Source: ZC4RG19 sp017577565
Lineage (GTDB): Bacteria; Actinomycetota; Acidimicrobiia; Acidimicrobiales; VFJN01
Length of the DNA: 64,000 nt
Direction: 5' to 3'
NCBI GenBank assembly: GCA_047459075.1
Contig: VSCH01000001.1
Coordinates: forward strand, 1-64,000
The notes under the pieces are model-generated. The model did not search any database and was not told the origin of the DNA. It saw only the letters and a list, made by a program, of their open reading frames with translations. Every line of letters starts with the position of its first letter. Position 1 is the first letter of the stretch. Below are positions 62,960 to 64,000 of the stretch, one piece after another. The translations under genes were made by a program, and so were the position numbers.

Positions 62960-64000
62960 GTGTCCACGCCGATCGAGGGGTGGGTCGCGCCCGGCTTCGA
63001 GCCGGTCCGGGACGCCTTCGCCGCCAACTTCGCCGAGCGGGGCGAGGTCGGCGCCGGCGTCCACGTCGTCGTGCGGGGCGAGGTCGTCGTCGACCTCGTG
63101 GGCGGCTGGCGGGACGCGGCCCGCACCGAGCCCTGGCGGCCCGACACGCTCGTGAACGTCTACTCCGTGGGCAAGGCGCTCCTCGCCCTGCTGGCGCTGC
63201 AGCTCGTCGACACCGGGGAGCTCGGGCTCGACCAGCCCGTCGCCGAGCTGTGGCCTGAGTTCGCCGAGGGCGGCAAGGCCACCGCCACCGTCGCCCACGC
63301 GCTCACCCACCGGGCCGGCGTGCCGGCGATCCGCCAGCGGCTCACCGACGAGGACCTGTTCCACTGGGACCGCATGACCGCCGCCCTGGCGGCCACCGAG
63401 GCGTGGTTCCCGCCCGGCGAGCGGATCGCCTACCACACGAACACCTTCGGCCACCTCGTCGGCGAGATCGTCAGGCGCGCGAGCGGGCAGATGCCCGGCG
63501 AGCGGCTGCGGGCGGTCGCCGAACCGCTCGGCGCCGACGTGTGGTTCGGCGTGCCCGAGGACGAGCACCACCGCTGCGCGGAGGTCGTGTGGGCGCACGA
63601 CCGGCCCGCCCCCGACCCGGCGACCGTCGACGGGCTGGAGGGCGAGCAACTCCTCAACGCCCTCGCCCACTTCAACCCGCCCGGCTACTCCTCGGTGGGC
63701 CTGGTCAACACGCCGGCGTGGCGCTCGCTGCCGCTGGGGTCCACCGCGGGGCACGCCACGGCCGCGGGGGTCGCCCGCATGTACGCGGCGCTGCTGGAGC
63801 CCGGCCGGCTGCTGTCGCCCACCCTGCTGGCGCACGCCACCCGGCCACAGGCCGTCGGGCACTGCCCGATCCTCGGCGAGGAGGTGACCTTCGGGCTCGG
63901 GTTCACGCCGACGACGCCCCGCCGCCCGCTGGGCCCCAACCCCCGCAGCTTCGGGCACTTCGGCACCGGTGGGGCGCTGGGCTTCGCCGACCCCGACGCC
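62960..64000 (+). CDS. Serine beta-lactamase-like hydrolase / esterase (3' end outside window)
   Basis: A class C beta-lactamase/DD-peptidase-fold enzyme. The SxxK motif is SVGKALLAL (Ser69-Lys72), the YxN-type motif is AYHTNTFGHLVGE and the KTG-like motif is HFGTGGALGF. The family (PF00144) is mostly esterases such as EstB/LovD-type rather than drug-inactivating beta-lactamases. It has no signal peptide, so it is cytosolic. GTG at 62960; 347 codons are seen before the window ends. It is 17 nt after trpB2, so probably in one transcript. Confidence 0.85.
   Translation, partial: MSTPIEGWVAPGFEPVRDAFAANFAERGEVGAGVHVVVRGEVVVDLVGGWRDAARTEPWRPDTLVNVYSVGKALLALLALQLVDTGELGLDQPVAELWPEFAEGGKATATVAHALTHRAGVPAIRQRLTDEDLFHWDRMTAALAATEAWFPPGERIAYHTNTFGHLVGEIVRRASGQMPGERLRAVAEPLGADVWFGVPEDEHHRCAEVVWAHDRPAPDPATVDGLEGEQLLNALAHFNPPGYSSVGLVNTPAWRSLPLGSTAGHATAAGVARMYAALLEPGRLLSPTLLAHATRPQAVGHCPILGEEVTFGLGFTPTTPRRPLGPNPRSFGHFGTGGALGFADPDA

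Noticed and set aside
62960..64000. Beta-lactam resistance gene
   Set aside because: The SxxK/YxN fold is shared by many esterases. There is no secretion signal, so drug inactivation is not supported.

Overview
The window is very GC-rich (roughly three quarters G+C), densely coded bacterial chromosome. It contains about 53 protein genes, no RNA genes, no CRISPR array, no insertion sequence, and no gene-free stretch over 300 bases. HspR at the end of a dnaK operon, CrgA, an HU protein with a Lys/Ala-rich tail, and frequent leaderless-type starts point to Actinomycetota. A poorly sampled class such as Acidimicrobiia is my guess, not something the sequence proves.

Layout. (1) 1-7.4 kb: a MarR regulator with a DODA-type dioxygenase, facing a YceI protein across a short region with two operator-like palindromes. 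A Dyp-type peroxidase, an ACT-domain malic enzyme and a Leu/Val-type amino-acid dehydrogenase follow. (2) 7.4-20.6 kb: a large de novo purine block, almost all on the minus strand: purA-D-E-B-C, purS-Q, purL, purF-M, with pyrE overlapping the end of purM. Only a GtrA-like membrane protein and a 138-residue conserved protein interrupt it. purN/purT, purK and purH are not here. (3) 20.7-24.3 kb: a family-2 type glycosyltransferase and ClpB. (4) 24.3-36.1 kb: an exopolysaccharide locus with a BY-kinase, two tandem O-antigen ligase/polymerase-like proteins, three glycosyltransferases, a flippase, a GDP-mannose 3,5-epimerase homologue, and a priming-transferase-like protein that stops before its catalytic domain. 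(5) 36.2-40.3 kb: dnaK-grpE-dnaJ-hspR. (6) 40.4-49.8 kb: a polytopic membrane protein, TrpG/PabA, an FkbM methyltransferase, Ppx/GppA, CrgA, a small zinc-ribbon protein, a PepX/CocE-type lipoprotein hydrolase and a thiolase. (7) 50-64 kb: a long-chain acyl-CoA synthetase, an ECF sigma factor with a membrane partner, HU, an SF2 helicase, a CsaA-like tRNA-binding protein, a PadR-ABC transporter operon, a membrane-anchored trypsin-like protease, TrpB2, and a serine beta-lactamase/esterase cut by the window end.

Regulation is unusually readable. About eighteen genes start 6-9 nt after a TANNNT (or CANNNT) hexamer, as expected of leaderless mRNAs. HspR-type inverted repeats of identical 27-bp layout lie upstream of dnaK and clpB, and a weaker relative lies upstream of the PepX-like hydrolase. 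Clean operators are also visible for MarR, for PadR, for a TetR-type fatty-acid regulator not encoded here, and around the -35 box of the 138-residue gene. Several genes overlap by four bases (ATGA/GTGA), so translational coupling is common.
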